64,000 nt of DNA from Rothia sp. (in: high G+C Gram-positive bacteria) (GTDB taxonomy: Bacteria; Actinomycetota; Actinomycetes; Actinomycetales; Micrococcaceae): the NCBI GenBank assembly GCA_030529845.1, contig JAUMWB010000002.1, positions 79,170 through 143,169 of the forward strand, written 5' to 3'. This document shows, one piece after another, positions 46,223-55,578 of this stretch. A program made the translations under genes and the position numbers. Under the pieces are notes generated by a model. The model saw only the letters and a list, made by a program, of their open reading frames with translations, had not been told where the DNA came from and did not search any database. Position 1 is the stretch's first letter, and every line of letters begins with the position of its first letter.

Positions 46223-47863
46223 CTACTGATGGGAGTTCCTCAACCGCAATCGCCGAGTTATCTCATCCCACACATAGGTACCGCACACAATGCCCGTGGC
46301 CATCAGCAGAACCGTCACTCCAGCTAGGGTAAGCCCTTGAACCCCGGCAAAAACGTCCTCCCCTCCCAGCACCAGGTAGGAGGACCGAAAAATGGTAAGA
46401 CCCGGCAACATAAACATCATGCCCGGAACATAGTATATGGAAGCCGGACTATGCAAGAGATAGCCTAAGAGAGCCGCACTAAGCCCCACCAGGGTTGCCC
46501 CGGCCAGTACCTGCAAGCGTCCGCCAGCTTCACCCATCACCGCCCCTACCCCATAGTAGGCAGCCTGCCCAAGCAAGGACACCAGCAGGGTCAAACAGAT
46601 GGTCTGGGCAGAGCCTTGCCAGGCAGCTGCCGACATAGCGCTGCCCACGGCCATACCGGCTATAGAAACCCACAGGGGTGGCGGGCTAAAAACCGACCCT
46701 TGCACATCTAGGCTCGTAGCATCGAAATAGTTCATCACCGTCAGGGCCACCGCAATCCCCGCGATAATCCCGGTGAAGTTAGCTCCTGTAATCACAAACT
46801 TACCGGCCGCCGTGAGCGGGAAGCCGTGCAGGGCGTCCTGAACCGCTGACACCAGACGGAAGGTGGGCAAAAGCATCATCAGACCTGCCGCCACGATGTG
46901 CGGGGCAGACACATAGAAACCCCGGGTATAAAACCAGCCTGCGGAATCGGAGACCAGCAAGGCAAGTACCGTAATTGTTGCGGCACCGATGGCCATCATA
47001 AAGTAGCTGGGCAGGTTCAAACGCCCGGCCCAAACCAGCACAAAGTTGACCACGGTAAAGACTACCAACGAGGTAACCGCTGCCCGCCAAGACCCACCCA
47101 CACCCAGGGTGAAAGCACCGGCCATCAGCAGGTTCCAGACCAACAAAACAGCCGGTGAATAAGGCTTCTTCTGCGCGTTCACTTGAGCCAGACGGCGCTC
47201 GGCTCGTCCTCTCGTCACCCTGCCCTGGGCAATATCGTGAACCAGGCGGTAGAGCTGGTGCAGGGCCCGGTAATTCTCTGAAGTTGAGCGAACCACCCTC
47301 ACCAGGGTCAGCCCCAGCTTCTCAGCCCCCAGCCCACCAGCTTCAGGCAGTTGGCCCCGCCCTGCCGCCTCGTCAAATTCAGAGACGTAGTTAATCATGA
47401 TGGACTGGTGGGTGATATCAACTTCCACATCCTGGATGCCGTAGACAGCACACACAGTTACCACTGCGGCATCTACGTCTGCGGCATCAGCCCCGTAGTG
47501 GAACATGGTCTCAGCCAGGCGCACAGCAAAAGCCAGAATCTCATGGGTCTCTTCCTTCTGCCGTAGGCGCTGCTGGTAGCGGGTCAACGCAACCTGGGCC
47601 AGCTGGCGTTGAGCAACACGAGCAAGGCCCCGGATAGGGACGGTCAGGGCCTGCTGGGGTTGGGCAAAAGACCGCAGACTAGCAGCGCCCCGGCGGCGGG
47701 GACGAACCGGAGGTTGAGGCAGGGTAGCGGGATAGGACGCCTGGGGAAGCTCTGCGTGCACCGGCAGCTGGTCGGTCGTCGGGTTGGCGGCCTGGCCAGC
47801 AGACTGGCCCTGATAAGGGGTGCGGGACCTGTAGGCACCCTGGGCGCTACCGCTAGCGGTCAC
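46223..47863 (-). CDS. Threonine/serine exporter family protein (ThrE), second of two
   Basis: 546 residues with both ThrE halves. After about 95 residues of Gln/Pro-rich disordered sequence comes the DUF1212/ThrE_1 domain (AVRLAETMFHYGADAADVDA, VCAVYGIQDVEVDITHQSIM). Then follow about ten helices, the second half being the ThrE_2/DUF3815 part (SIYYVPGMMFMLPGLTIFRS). Predicted to export threonine and serine. Start GTG 47863 overlaps the end of the upstream ThrE gene by 11 bases, so the two are coupled; the two proteins are clearly related. Confidence 0.85.
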   Translation of the reverse strand: MTASGSAQGAYRSRTPYQGQSAGQAANPTTDQLPVHAELPQASYPATLPQPPVRPRRRGAASLRSFAQPQQALTVPIRGLARVAQRQLAQVALTRYQQRLRQKEETHEILAFAVRLAETMFHYGADAADVDAAVVTVCAVYGIQDVEVDITHQSIMINYVSEFDEAAGRGQLPEAGGLGAEKLGLTLVRVVRSTSENYRALHQLYRLVHDIAQGRVTRGRAERRLAQVNAQKKPYSPAVLLVWNLLMAGAFTLGVGGSWRAAVTSLVVFTVVNFVLVWAGRLNLPSYFMMAIGAATITVLALLVSDSAGWFYTRGFYVSAPHIVAAGLMMLLPTFRLVSAVQDALHGFPLTAAGKFVITGANFTGIIAGIAVALTVMNYFDATSLDVQGSVFSPPPLWVSIAGMAVGSAMSAAAWQGSAQTICLTLLVSLLGQAAYYGVGAVMGEAGGRLQVLAGATLVGLSAALLGYLLHSPASIYYVPGMMFMLPGLTIFRSSYLVLGGEDVFAGVQGLTLAGVTVLLMATGIVCGTYVWDEITRRLRLRNSHQ

Positions 47864-49979
47864 GCTTTTCTTTCTGCTCGCTACCGTCAAGGGCCGGGCT
47901 GAGGTAGCGCTGAATAATGTACTGCATGAGGTAGCTACCCAGCACCACACCCGAAGCCATGGACAGAATAATGGCGATAGCTGCCACCATACCTGGCACG
48001 CCAGCATCGGAATTAGCCTCGACCGTGAAAAGGTAAAGGCCGCGGAATACTGAGAGACCGGGGAGTAGGAAGGTCAGGGCAGGAACATAGAAAATAGAGG
48101 CCGGGGCGTGCAAGCGGTAGGCCAAAAAAGTGCTCATCAGGCCGATAACAAGAGCTGCAAAGGCTGTGTTGGCTCGGCCCGCACCGGCACCGAACAGGAG
48201 CGTGTAGCCCTGGTAGACCCAGAACCCGCAGGTGGCTATCAGCAGGATCCACAGCAGGGTACGCCAGCGGGCGTGAGTGGTCACAGCAAAGGCCAGGGAA
48301 GCCAGCATGAAGAAGGTATAGCTGACCCCTAAACTTGCTCCCACAAACCGCGTTTCGGTGATATCGAGTTCGCTCACTCCCAGCACCGAGAGCACAGCAA
48401 CTGCCGAGGCCAGCCCCACCACGATGCCTAGGAAGGACATGCCCGTTGAGACAAACTTACCTGCGGCTGTAAGCGGGAAGCCGTTGAGGGCGTCCTGCAC
48501 GGTTGAGACCAGCCGGGCAGTTGGCAAGAGCATGATCAGCCCCGCCGCCACAATGTGGGGAGCCGAAACGTGAAAGCCCACCTGGGAGAAGATAGATGCC
48601 TCGTCCGATATATAAATAGCGGCGAAGGTGACCACACCAGCACCGGCAGCCATATTGAAGAAGCCGGGCATCTTGAGCTTAGAAATCAGACTGTTCACGA
48701 AGTGAATAGCCAGGAAGACGATACCGCCCACGGCGCCCGCTGCCAGGGACCCGCCCAGGGCCAAAACGAGCGAGAAAGCCGCCACGATATTGGCCAGCAT
48801 AATGACCATGGGCGAGTAAGGCTTCTTGGCCGTATTGATCTTATGCAAGCGGCGCTCAGCCCGGTGGCGGGGAAGCCCATCGGCGGTAATGTCGTTGATG
48901 AGCTTGTAGATATCGTCCAGAGCCGCGTAGTTCTCTGACCAGGAGCGCACCACCCGCATGACAGTGTGGCTAAAACGTTCTTTACCTGGTGCGGAGTCTT
49001 CGGGCTCGCTCAGGTTAATAGCCCGGGTTCGGTCATCAACCTCGTCGATATCTGAGACGTAGTTGATGATGACAGACTGGTTGGTGATATCGATTTCTAC
49101 ATCGTCCAGCCCGTAAGCTGCGCATACGGCCACAATCGCCGAATCCACATCGACCGTGTCTGCCCCGTAGTGGAACATAGTCTCAGCCAGACGCAGGGAG
49201 AAGTTGAGAACCTCGCGGGCTTCCTCCTTCTCGCGCACATATTCGGCCCGGTGGGCAGCAGCGATGTTGAAGGGACGCTGGGCCAGGCGAGCGATACCCC
49301 GCATGGGCTTGGTCAGCGACTGGTCGGTGCTTACAAAGGATTTGAGGGAGGACCGCACCCGCGAGGGACGCTTGACGGTCGCGCGTGGCACCGTCGGGAG
49401 CGCAACGGTATGAGGGCCAGCTGCTGAAGGATAGGAGGCCTGTTGCAGGCCTGTCACCTCGTTGACGGTCGGGGTACCTGCCGTTGCAGGTCTAGCCTCT
49501 TCGTCAGGTTCAGCCTGCCCCAGGCTTAGGTCGGTGGCCGGGCCGAAAGCTGAGGGAACCCTATAGGTAGCTGGCGCAGCCACATCAAAAGCGGACGCCG
49601 GTGGCTCAGTGAGACTGGTAGCAACCGGTGGGGGATCGGCGAGAGTATCAAAAGCGCTCCTGCCCTCCCCCTGCCCCAGGTGGGCCAGACGGTTACGCAG
49701 CTGTGGGTCGCGCACCTCATCAAGGGAGACCACCGGCAGCGGCCCCCATGCCTGCGCGGACGAGGGGGCGGGGGCGTCCTGCCCGCCAGCCTCTCTGCCC
49801 TCTAGCAGATGCCCGGCGCTCTCCTGACCAGCCACCGGGCTATCCCCCGGTACCGCTCTCGGTAGGAGCGCGGTCTGCCCGAAAGCCCCGGCTCCGGTAC
49901 CCTCCTCAGCGGGAGCCATATCAAAGGCAGAGGCGGAAGGGTAAGCCTTTTGCTGCAAGGGTGACTTGCTGGGGGTCAA
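47853..49979 (-). CDS. Threonine/serine exporter family protein (ThrE), first of two
   Basis: 708 residues. The first 225 are low-complexity Pro/Ala/Gly/Ser sequence, repeating the short motif SAFD (SASAFDMAPAEE, SAFDTLADPPP, SAFDVAAPATY). Then ThrE_1 (FSLRLAETMFHYGADTVDVD, AYGLDDVEIDITNQSVI) and about ten helices including FYVPALTFLLPGLSVFRGL. Start TTG 49979 has GGAAGGAG upstream. Its core is highly similar in layout to the next gene, so the pair arose by tandem duplication. The long N-terminus may bind partners on the cytoplasmic side. Confidence 0.85.
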   Translation of the reverse strand: MTPSKSPLQQKAYPSASAFDMAPAEEGTGAGAFGQTALLPRAVPGDSPVAGQESAGHLLEGREAGGQDAPAPSSAQAWGPLPVVSLDEVRDPQLRNRLAHLGQGEGRSAFDTLADPPPVATSLTEPPASAFDVAAPATYRVPSAFGPATDLSLGQAEPDEEARPATAGTPTVNEVTGLQQASYPSAAGPHTVALPTVPRATVKRPSRVRSSLKSFVSTDQSLTKPMRGIARLAQRPFNIAAAHRAEYVREKEEAREVLNFSLRLAETMFHYGADTVDVDSAIVAVCAAYGLDDVEIDITNQSVIINYVSDIDEVDDRTRAINLSEPEDSAPGKERFSHTVMRVVRSWSENYAALDDIYKLINDITADGLPRHRAERRLHKINTAKKPYSPMVIMLANIVAAFSLVLALGGSLAAGAVGGIVFLAIHFVNSLISKLKMPGFFNMAAGAGVVTFAAIYISDEASIFSQVGFHVSAPHIVAAGLIMLLPTARLVSTVQDALNGFPLTAAGKFVSTGMSFLGIVVGLASAVAVLSVLGVSELDITETRFVGASLGVSYTFFMLASLAFAVTTHARWRTLLWILLIATCGFWVYQGYTLLFGAGAGRANTAFAALVIGLMSTFLAYRLHAPASIFYVPALTFLLPGLSVFRGLYLFTVEANSDAGVPGMVAAIAIILSMASGVVLGSYLMQYIIQRYLSPALDGSEQKEKRDR

Positions 49980-50018
49980 AGGGATTACTCCTTCCGCCTC
50001 TTACGGTGAAAGATGTTC

Positions 50019-50040
50019 GGGCACAGCGCCCGCTGTGCCC
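50019..50040 (-). terminator. Hairpin between FemX-like and ThrE genes
   Basis: GGGCACAGC / GCTGTGCCC with a 4-base GCCC loop, perfect. Little T tail, so weak or partial termination. Confidence 0.55.
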
Positions 50041-50061
50041 AGGGGTTAAGCCGGGGTTGGT

Positions 50062-51162
50062 TTAGTAGAAGGGCTGGCCGGTCTTGCGCACCCAGAGCTG
50101 GCGCATAACCTTCTCAACGGCCTGGTTCCAGGCCTTGTATTTGATCGGTGAGAGAACCTGGTCCCAAACGCCGACGTAGTCAATGACGTCCTTGGTGAAG
50201 GAGGTCTTAAAGAGGCCCAGGCCGTAGTGGTGGTGGTCCTTGTTCTTGAGCTCGCTCTTGGGCGGGGTGCCACAGAAGTCGTAGCTCTTGATGTCGAATT
50301 CCTTCATCAGGTCGGTCAGGGCGGTCCACTGAACCTGGTGGGAGTCGCCGTACTGCTTGCGGCGGGGCTTGGAACCGCCGTCCTTGTAGGTGCCCTTCTC
50401 GCCGTAGCGAATCACGTAGGCACCTACTGAGGGTTCGCCGTCCTCGTAGGTGAAGTAGAGACGGCCCTGGCCAGCCTGTTCAAAGGTGGTCCAGAAATCG
50501 CGATAGTAGTCGTAGGAGCGCAGGTGCACCTTGGCGTTGCCCTGACCCACGGTGTCCATGAGAGCGTACATCTTCTTCATGTTCTCTTCGGTCAGCGGCA
50601 CGCGCTCGACCTCGCAGCCCTCGCGCAGGGAGCGACGCACGGCGTTGCGTCCGCGGGAGGAGAGAGACTTGAGGACATCTTCTTCGCTCTTGTTGGTATC
50701 GAGAATTGCGGTGGAGTCGTTGGGCTGGATGTTCCAGCTCTTGACCAGGCCGGTCTTGGCCATAAAGGCGTTGATGGAATCATCTGCGATGATGTCGGGT
50801 TCAATCTTGACTGCGAAGACGCCCAGCTTCTCGCGCTTGATGAAGTCCTTGTTGGCATCGAGAATCGCGGGAATCTCTTCAACGGAGTTCACCCCGGGGC
50901 CCTTAATCATGTACCAGATTTTGCCGAGGGCAGGTACTGACTTTTCGAGTACCAGGTTGTAGCTGGCAAAGGGAGCCTCTTCACCGTTGAGGACGGTGGC
51001 ACCTTCGTAGACCAGGTAGAGGGGCTTCCAGCCGTGCTTGGCCTTGACGGAGGCGAAGGACGCTGACTGCAGCAGATTGCCGCCACCGGGGCTGGCGATG
51101 ACGTGCTCATCCCAGGAGGCGATTTCGGCGTCGGTAGCGAAGCGGGCTGTGAACTGTCGCAA
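50062..51162 (-). CDS. FemX/FemAB-family lipid II aminoacyltransferase
   Basis: 366 residues of the FemAB superfamily: twin GNAT-like domains, with GNLLQSASFASVKAKHGWKP at the start, LSSRGRNAVRRSLREGCEVE, and LYFTYEDGEPSVGAYVIRYG plus DIKSYDFCGTPPKSELKN in the second. It uses aminoacyl-tRNA to add amino acids to the peptide stem of lipid II and so builds the interpeptide bridge. Start TTG 51162 with GAGGG upstream. The amino acid added cannot be told from the sequence. Confidence 0.85.
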   Translation of the reverse strand: MRQFTARFATDAEIASWDEHVIASPGGGNLLQSASFASVKAKHGWKPLYLVYEGATVLNGEEAPFASYNLVLEKSVPALGKIWYMIKGPGVNSVEEIPAILDANKDFIKREKLGVFAVKIEPDIIADDSINAFMAKTGLVKSWNIQPNDSTAILDTNKSEEDVLKSLSSRGRNAVRRSLREGCEVERVPLTEENMKKMYALMDTVGQGNAKVHLRSYDYYRDFWTTFEQAGQGRLYFTYEDGEPSVGAYVIRYGEKGTYKDGGSKPRRKQYGDSHQVQWTALTDLMKEFDIKSYDFCGTPPKSELKNKDHHHYGLGLFKTSFTKDVIDYVGVWDQVLSPIKYKAWNQAVEKVMRQLWVRKTGQPFY

Positions 51163-51317
51163 GGTCCCTCTTTTTCTTTTCGGTGCGCGAGTGGGCGCGG
51201 GAAAGGTTTCAGCTTCCCAGTCTATCGAGACTGGGCGGGCTATGCACCCTGCGGGCGCCGTGAGTTTCGTCTGGTGTAGCTGCGCTTCTGCGCTACCGCC
51301 TCTAGCCCGGGCGTAGC

Positions 51318-51348
51318 GAAGCCCCCGCTTGCAGTAAGCGGGGGCTTC
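51318..51348 (-). terminator. Hairpin downstream of ptsH
   Basis: GAAGCCCCCGCTT / AAGCGGGGGCTTC, 13-bp perfect stem with a 5-base loop, between the HPr and FemX-like genes. Confidence 0.82.
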
Positions 51349-51389
51349 ACATTCAAACCGTTAGGCTGAGATCACTCAACTAAGCCGTC

Positions 51390-51668
51390 TTATTCGGCGT
51401 CGTGGTCGGTCTCGAGGATCTTGACCAGGGTGTCGAGTGCTTCTTCAGCGCCTTCGCCCTCTGCGCGCAGAACGACCTTGTCGCCGTGCTTAGCGCCGAG
51501 TGACATCAGGGAGAGGATGGACGCTGCGTCCATTGCCTCGTCTGCGGGCTCGCCTTCAGCTGCGATGGTGACTTCTACGGGGAGGTCGCCTGCTGCTTCA
51601 GCGAAGATCGCTGCGGGGCGGGCGTGCAGGCCAACACGGCTTGCGATGGTGGCAATACGTTCTGCCAT
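51390..51668 (-). CDS. ptsH: Phosphocarrier protein HPr
   Basis: 92 residues. Phosphorylated His15 in SRVGLHARPAAIFAEAAG and the regulatory-serine region SILSLMSLGAKHGDKV. It passes phosphate from enzyme I to the sugar-specific EIIA. ATG 51668 (MAERIATIAS) is preferred: AAGGAG stands 7 bases upstream; an in-frame start at 51707 adds 13 residues. Monocistronic or read through from ptsI, 120 bp upstream. Confidence 0.96.
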   Translation of the reverse strand: MAERIATIASRVGLHARPAAIFAEAAGDLPVEVTIAAEGEPADEAMDAASILSLMSLGAKHGDKVVLRAEGEGAEEALDTLVKILETDHDAE

Positions 51669-51791
51669 GGGGTTCTCCTTACAAAGGGGTGCGGATTTGT
51701 TGTCCACTACTGAGTCTAAATCAGGGTGCGTATGTTTGGCGCGCGTTAACCGCTTATTTTGGTGTGATTTATTCAGGAGTGGGCTCTTAGC

Positions 51792-53489
51792 TTAGAGACC
51801 GAGCTCGTCCAGGATCGGCAGGTGCTTACGGGCTGCTTCCTTAGCTTCTGCTGAGGAAATCTGGTCCAGGGCGTCGTTGGCGATCTGCTGGGCCTTTTCG
51901 GGGGTGACCGACTTGAGCACGGCAGAAACGGCGGCCATAGCACCGGCGTTCATGGAGAGAGTGTCTACACCCAGACCTACGAGGACGACAGCCAGGGCGG
52001 GATCGGCTGCTGCTTCACCACAGACGGAGACGTACTTCTTAACACCTGACTTGGCTGATGCGCGCTTGGCGCCCTCGACGGTCAGCTTGATCATCTTGAG
52101 GACGGCGGGCTGCCAGGGGTTGTTGAGGTGGGCCAGGTCGCCGAGCAGGCGGTCTGCTGCCATGGTGTACTGGGTCAGGTCGTTGGTGCCGATGGAGACG
52201 AAGTCGACTTCACCGAGGATTGCTTCAGCGTTGACGGCTGCTGCGGGGGTTTCGACCATGACGCCGCGGGTCTTGAGACCTGCTTCATCGACCATTTCCT
52301 TGAAGCGGCGGGCTTCGCTGGTGGTTGAGATCATGGGGGCCATGACCCAGATGTCGGCATCGGAGCCGTCGGCTGCTGCCTTGATAGCTTCGAGCTGGCG
52401 CTCTAGGACGCCGGGCACGGTCCAGTCGGTGCGGTAGCCGCGGACGCCGAGGGCGGGGTTCTCTTCTTCCTTGACGTTGAGGAAGGGCAGGGGCTTGTCG
52501 GCGCCTGCGTCCAGGGTGCGGACGACGATGTGCTGGCCGGGGAAGGCGTCGAAGACAGCCTTGTAGCTGGCGGTCTGGGTTTCTACTGAGGGTTCAGCAT
52601 CGTGGCCCAGGAAGCCGAATTCGGTGCGGAGCAGGCCCACACCTTCGGCCTTGAGACCTGCTGCCTTTTCTGCGCTCTTGCCGTCGCCGACGTTGGCGTA
52701 GAGGGGCACGAGAGTGCCGTCTGCCATGACGCCGGTGCCGTCGAAGTCGGGCAGTTCCTTGCGGTTGGCGTACTTTTCGGCCAGGTCACGGTGCTCGTCG
52801 GTGACCTCGGTGTCAACGGTGCCTTCGTTGGAATCAACGTAGACTTCGGTGCCGTTTTCGATGTCGGTGACGCCCTTGGCTGCAACGATGGCGGGCAGGC
52901 CGAGGCCGCGAGCAAGAATCGCGGTGTGGGCCTGAGGGCCGCCGTCGGAGGTGATAAGGGCGACGACCTGCTTGGGGTCAAGGGTAGCGGTGTCTGCCGG
53001 TGCCAGGTCAATAGCTGCCAGGATGAAAGGCTCAGCAGAGACGGGGATGCCGGGGGCCTGCTGGCCGGTCAGTTCGGCTACGATGCGGGCGCGGACGTCG
53101 TGAATGTCGGTGACACGCTCGGCCATGTAGCCACCCAGGGCTGCCATCTGGTCAGCGAAAGCTGATGCGGCTTCCCAGACTGCCAGCTCGGGGGCCTTGC
53201 CCTGTTTCTCGACAATCTTGATAGCGCTCTTGAGCAGGGCGCGGTCGGTTGCCATCTGGGAGGTGGACTTGAGCACGGCCTTGCCGTCGCGGCTGGCGTG
53301 CTCGGCGCGTTCCAGCAGACCGTTCTTGACGGTCTCGGCAGCTGCCTTGATACGCTCGGCGGCCTGCTCGGGGGTTTCGTCGGCGGAGAGCTTCAGGGAT
53401 GATGAGGGAGCCTTGATGGGCTCGGGCATCTGAAGGACTTTGCCGATAACGCGGCCGGCGTAGACGCCGACACCCTTGTAGGTAGTCAT
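51792..53489 (-). CDS. ptsI: PEP-protein phosphotransferase, enzyme I
   Basis: 565 residues, full length. Active-site His in GGPQAHTAILARGLGLPAIV near residue 188, PEP-binding domain with LLRTEFGFLGHDAEPSVE, FVSIGTNDLTQYTMAADRLL, and the C-terminal Cys in VSVCGEAAADP. It starts the phosphoryl relay PEP to EI to HPr to EIIA. Follows the fructose operon in the same direction. Confidence 0.97.
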   Translation of the reverse strand: MTTYKGVGVYAGRVIGKVLQMPEPIKAPSSSLKLSADETPEQAAERIKAAAETVKNGLLERAEHASRDGKAVLKSTSQMATDRALLKSAIKIVEKQGKAPELAVWEAASAFADQMAALGGYMAERVTDIHDVRARIVAELTGQQAPGIPVSAEPFILAAIDLAPADTATLDPKQVVALITSDGGPQAHTAILARGLGLPAIVAAKGVTDIENGTEVYVDSNEGTVDTEVTDEHRDLAEKYANRKELPDFDGTGVMADGTLVPLYANVGDGKSAEKAAGLKAEGVGLLRTEFGFLGHDAEPSVETQTASYKAVFDAFPGQHIVVRTLDAGADKPLPFLNVKEEENPALGVRGYRTDWTVPGVLERQLEAIKAAADGSDADIWVMAPMISTTSEARRFKEMVDEAGLKTRGVMVETPAAAVNAEAILGEVDFVSIGTNDLTQYTMAADRLLGDLAHLNNPWQPAVLKMIKLTVEGAKRASAKSGVKKYVSVCGEAAADPALAVVLVGLGVDTLSMNAGAMAAVSAVLKSVTPEKAQQIANDALDQISSAEAKEAARKHLPILDELGL

Positions 53490-53519
53490 AGTGTTTTCCT
53501 TCTAAGAGGTTGAAGTGAT

Positions 53520-55523
53520 TTAGGCAGTTGCCTCGACCTTACGGCCTGCAAGTGACTTGAGAACAATATACATGAGTGCACCCACTACGGTACCTGCGAT
53601 AGCAGCCACAAGGAACATGAGGGGGTTCTCAACCAGGGCGATGATCCAGACACCGCCGTGGGGTGCGGGTGAGGCAACGCCTGCGCCCATGGAGATAGCA
53701 CCAGCAACGGCTGCACCAACAACGGATGACGGAATCACGCGCAGGGGGTCAGCGGTGGCGAAGGGGATGGCACCTTCGGAAATGAAGGAGGCACCCAGCA
53801 GCCAGGCGGCCTTGCCGTTTTCGCGTTCGGGGGCGCTGAAGAGCTTGGGACGGACGGCGGTGGCCAGGGCCATGGCCAGCGGGGGTACCATACCGGAGAT
53901 GATGACGGCCGCCATGACCTGCTGGGAGGCCAGGGTACCGGCGGAAAGACCGGCGGTGGCGAAGAGGTAGGCTGCCTTGTTGACGGGGCCGCCGAGGTCG
54001 AAGCCCATCATGGCACCCAGGATGATGCCCAGCAGTACTGCTGAGGCACCGGTCATGGAATTCAGCCAGTTCTCAAGGGAAGTGGTAACCCAAGCCAGGG
54101 GGCCGCCGAGCAGGAAGAACATGAGGCCACCGGCGAAGAGAGTAGCAACCAGCGGGGTGATAACCACGGGCATCATGGAAGCGAGCCAGCGGGGCAGCTT
54201 GAGCAGGGAGAGCCAGTAAGCGCAGCAACCGGCGAGCAGACCGGCGACGATACCGCCGAGGAAGCCACCGCCGACCATGACGGCAACAGAACCGGCGATG
54301 AAGCCGGGGGCGATACCGGGGCGCTGAGCCAGGCCGTAGGCGATGTAGGCTGCCAGAATCGGAACCATGGCTCCCAGACCGAAGGCACCGATGGTGTGCA
54401 GGGCAGCACCCAGGTAGAGGGAGAGGGGGGTGTCGCCCAGGTTGGTCAGGGAGGCACCTTCAAGGATCGCTGCAGGATCTACCTCGCCCAGGTTAGGCAT
54501 GGTGATGGCTTCGAGCATGAAGCCGATAGCCAGGATGATGCCGCCCGCTGCCACGAAGGGAATCATGTAGGAGACGCCAGTCATTAGGGCCTTGTAGATG
54601 CGGGTACCCCAGGAACCGCCCTCTTCTACAGTTTCAGCGGAGTCAGCTGCACCTGCGGCGACGCGCTTGCCGTTGGGCTTTTCGGCCTCGGCCAAGGCTT
54701 CTTCAATCATGGCCTTGGGCTCGTCGATACCGCGCTTAACGGGGGCTTCGACGTAGGGCTTACCGGCGAAGCGTTCGCGGCCGCGAACAGGCAGGGCAAC
54801 GGCGAAGACGACGGCGTCGGCTTCGTCAATTTCGGCCTGGGTGAGCTTGTCGCCACCGGATGATCCCTGGGGCTCAACCTTGAAGTCGTAGCCCAGCTCT
54901 TCGGCGGCGTACTTGAGGCCATCAGCTGCCATGTAGGTGTGGGCGATACCGGTGGGGCAGTTGGTCACAGCCACAATCTTCTTGCGGCGGGCAGGTGCTG
55001 CATCGGCAGCGCCAGCGGCTGCAACAGAGCCAGATGCAGCGTCCGCAGCGGGTGCCTCAGCTGCCTTTTCACGCAGGCCCAGGGCCTCTTCAACAAGAAC
55101 GACGATCTCGTCGGCGGTCTTGGCTTCGCGCAGGGCCGCGGTGAAGGACTTCTTCATGAGGGAGCGAGCCATCTGAGAAAGAATCTTCAGGTGGGCTTCA
55201 TCGCCGTCTGCGGGAGCTGCGATGAAGAAGATGAGGTCGGCGGGGCCGTCCTTAGCGCCGAAGTCAACGGCGGGGTTGGGGCGGGCCATAGCCAGGGTGG
55301 GCTCGGTGACTGCTTCACTTCGGCAGTGGGGAATAGCGATACCGCCGGGAATACCGGTATCTGTCTTTTCCTCGCGGGCGCGCGCAGCGGCGTAGAGGGT
55401 CTCAAAGTCGGTGGCGCGGCCAGCACCTACGACGGCACCAGCTAGATGTTCGATGACATCGAAGCGGGACTCGCCGAGGTTCTCATCGAGGCTGATGAGA
55501 TCCGCAGTGATGAGAGCAGACAT
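53520..55523 (-). CDS. fruA: PTS fructose transporter EIIABC
   Basis: 667 residues with three fused parts. EIIA (residues 1-150) has its phospho-His in GIAIPHCRSEAVTEPTLAMA. EIIB (about 180-275) has the phospho-Cys in VAVTNCPTGIAHTYMAADGL. EIIC (about 305-655) has about nine membrane helices. It takes up fructose as fructose-1-phosphate. The A-B-C order and the EIIA_2 type are those of fructose permeases. Operon with fruR and fruK upstream. Confidence 0.95.
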   Translation of the reverse strand: MSALITADLISLDENLGESRFDVIEHLAGAVVGAGRATDFETLYAAARAREEKTDTGIPGGIAIPHCRSEAVTEPTLAMARPNPAVDFGAKDGPADLIFFIAAPADGDEAHLKILSQMARSLMKKSFTAALREAKTADEIVVLVEEALGLREKAAEAPAADAASGSVAAAGAADAAPARRKKIVAVTNCPTGIAHTYMAADGLKYAAEELGYDFKVEPQGSSGGDKLTQAEIDEADAVVFAVALPVRGRERFAGKPYVEAPVKRGIDEPKAMIEEALAEAEKPNGKRVAAGAADSAETVEEGGSWGTRIYKALMTGVSYMIPFVAAGGIILAIGFMLEAITMPNLGEVDPAAILEGASLTNLGDTPLSLYLGAALHTIGAFGLGAMVPILAAYIAYGLAQRPGIAPGFIAGSVAVMVGGGFLGGIVAGLLAGCCAYWLSLLKLPRWLASMMPVVITPLVATLFAGGLMFFLLGGPLAWVTTSLENWLNSMTGASAVLLGIILGAMMGFDLGGPVNKAAYLFATAGLSAGTLASQQVMAAVIISGMVPPLAMALATAVRPKLFSAPERENGKAAWLLGASFISEGAIPFATADPLRVIPSSVVGAAVAGAISMGAGVASPAPHGGVWIIALVENPLMFLVAAIAGTVVGALMYIVLKSLAGRKVEATA

Positions 55524-55578
55524 GTGCTCCTCCTCGGATTGTGTTGTTAGAGGGTTGAGAATGTGGTTCGGTTGGGGT

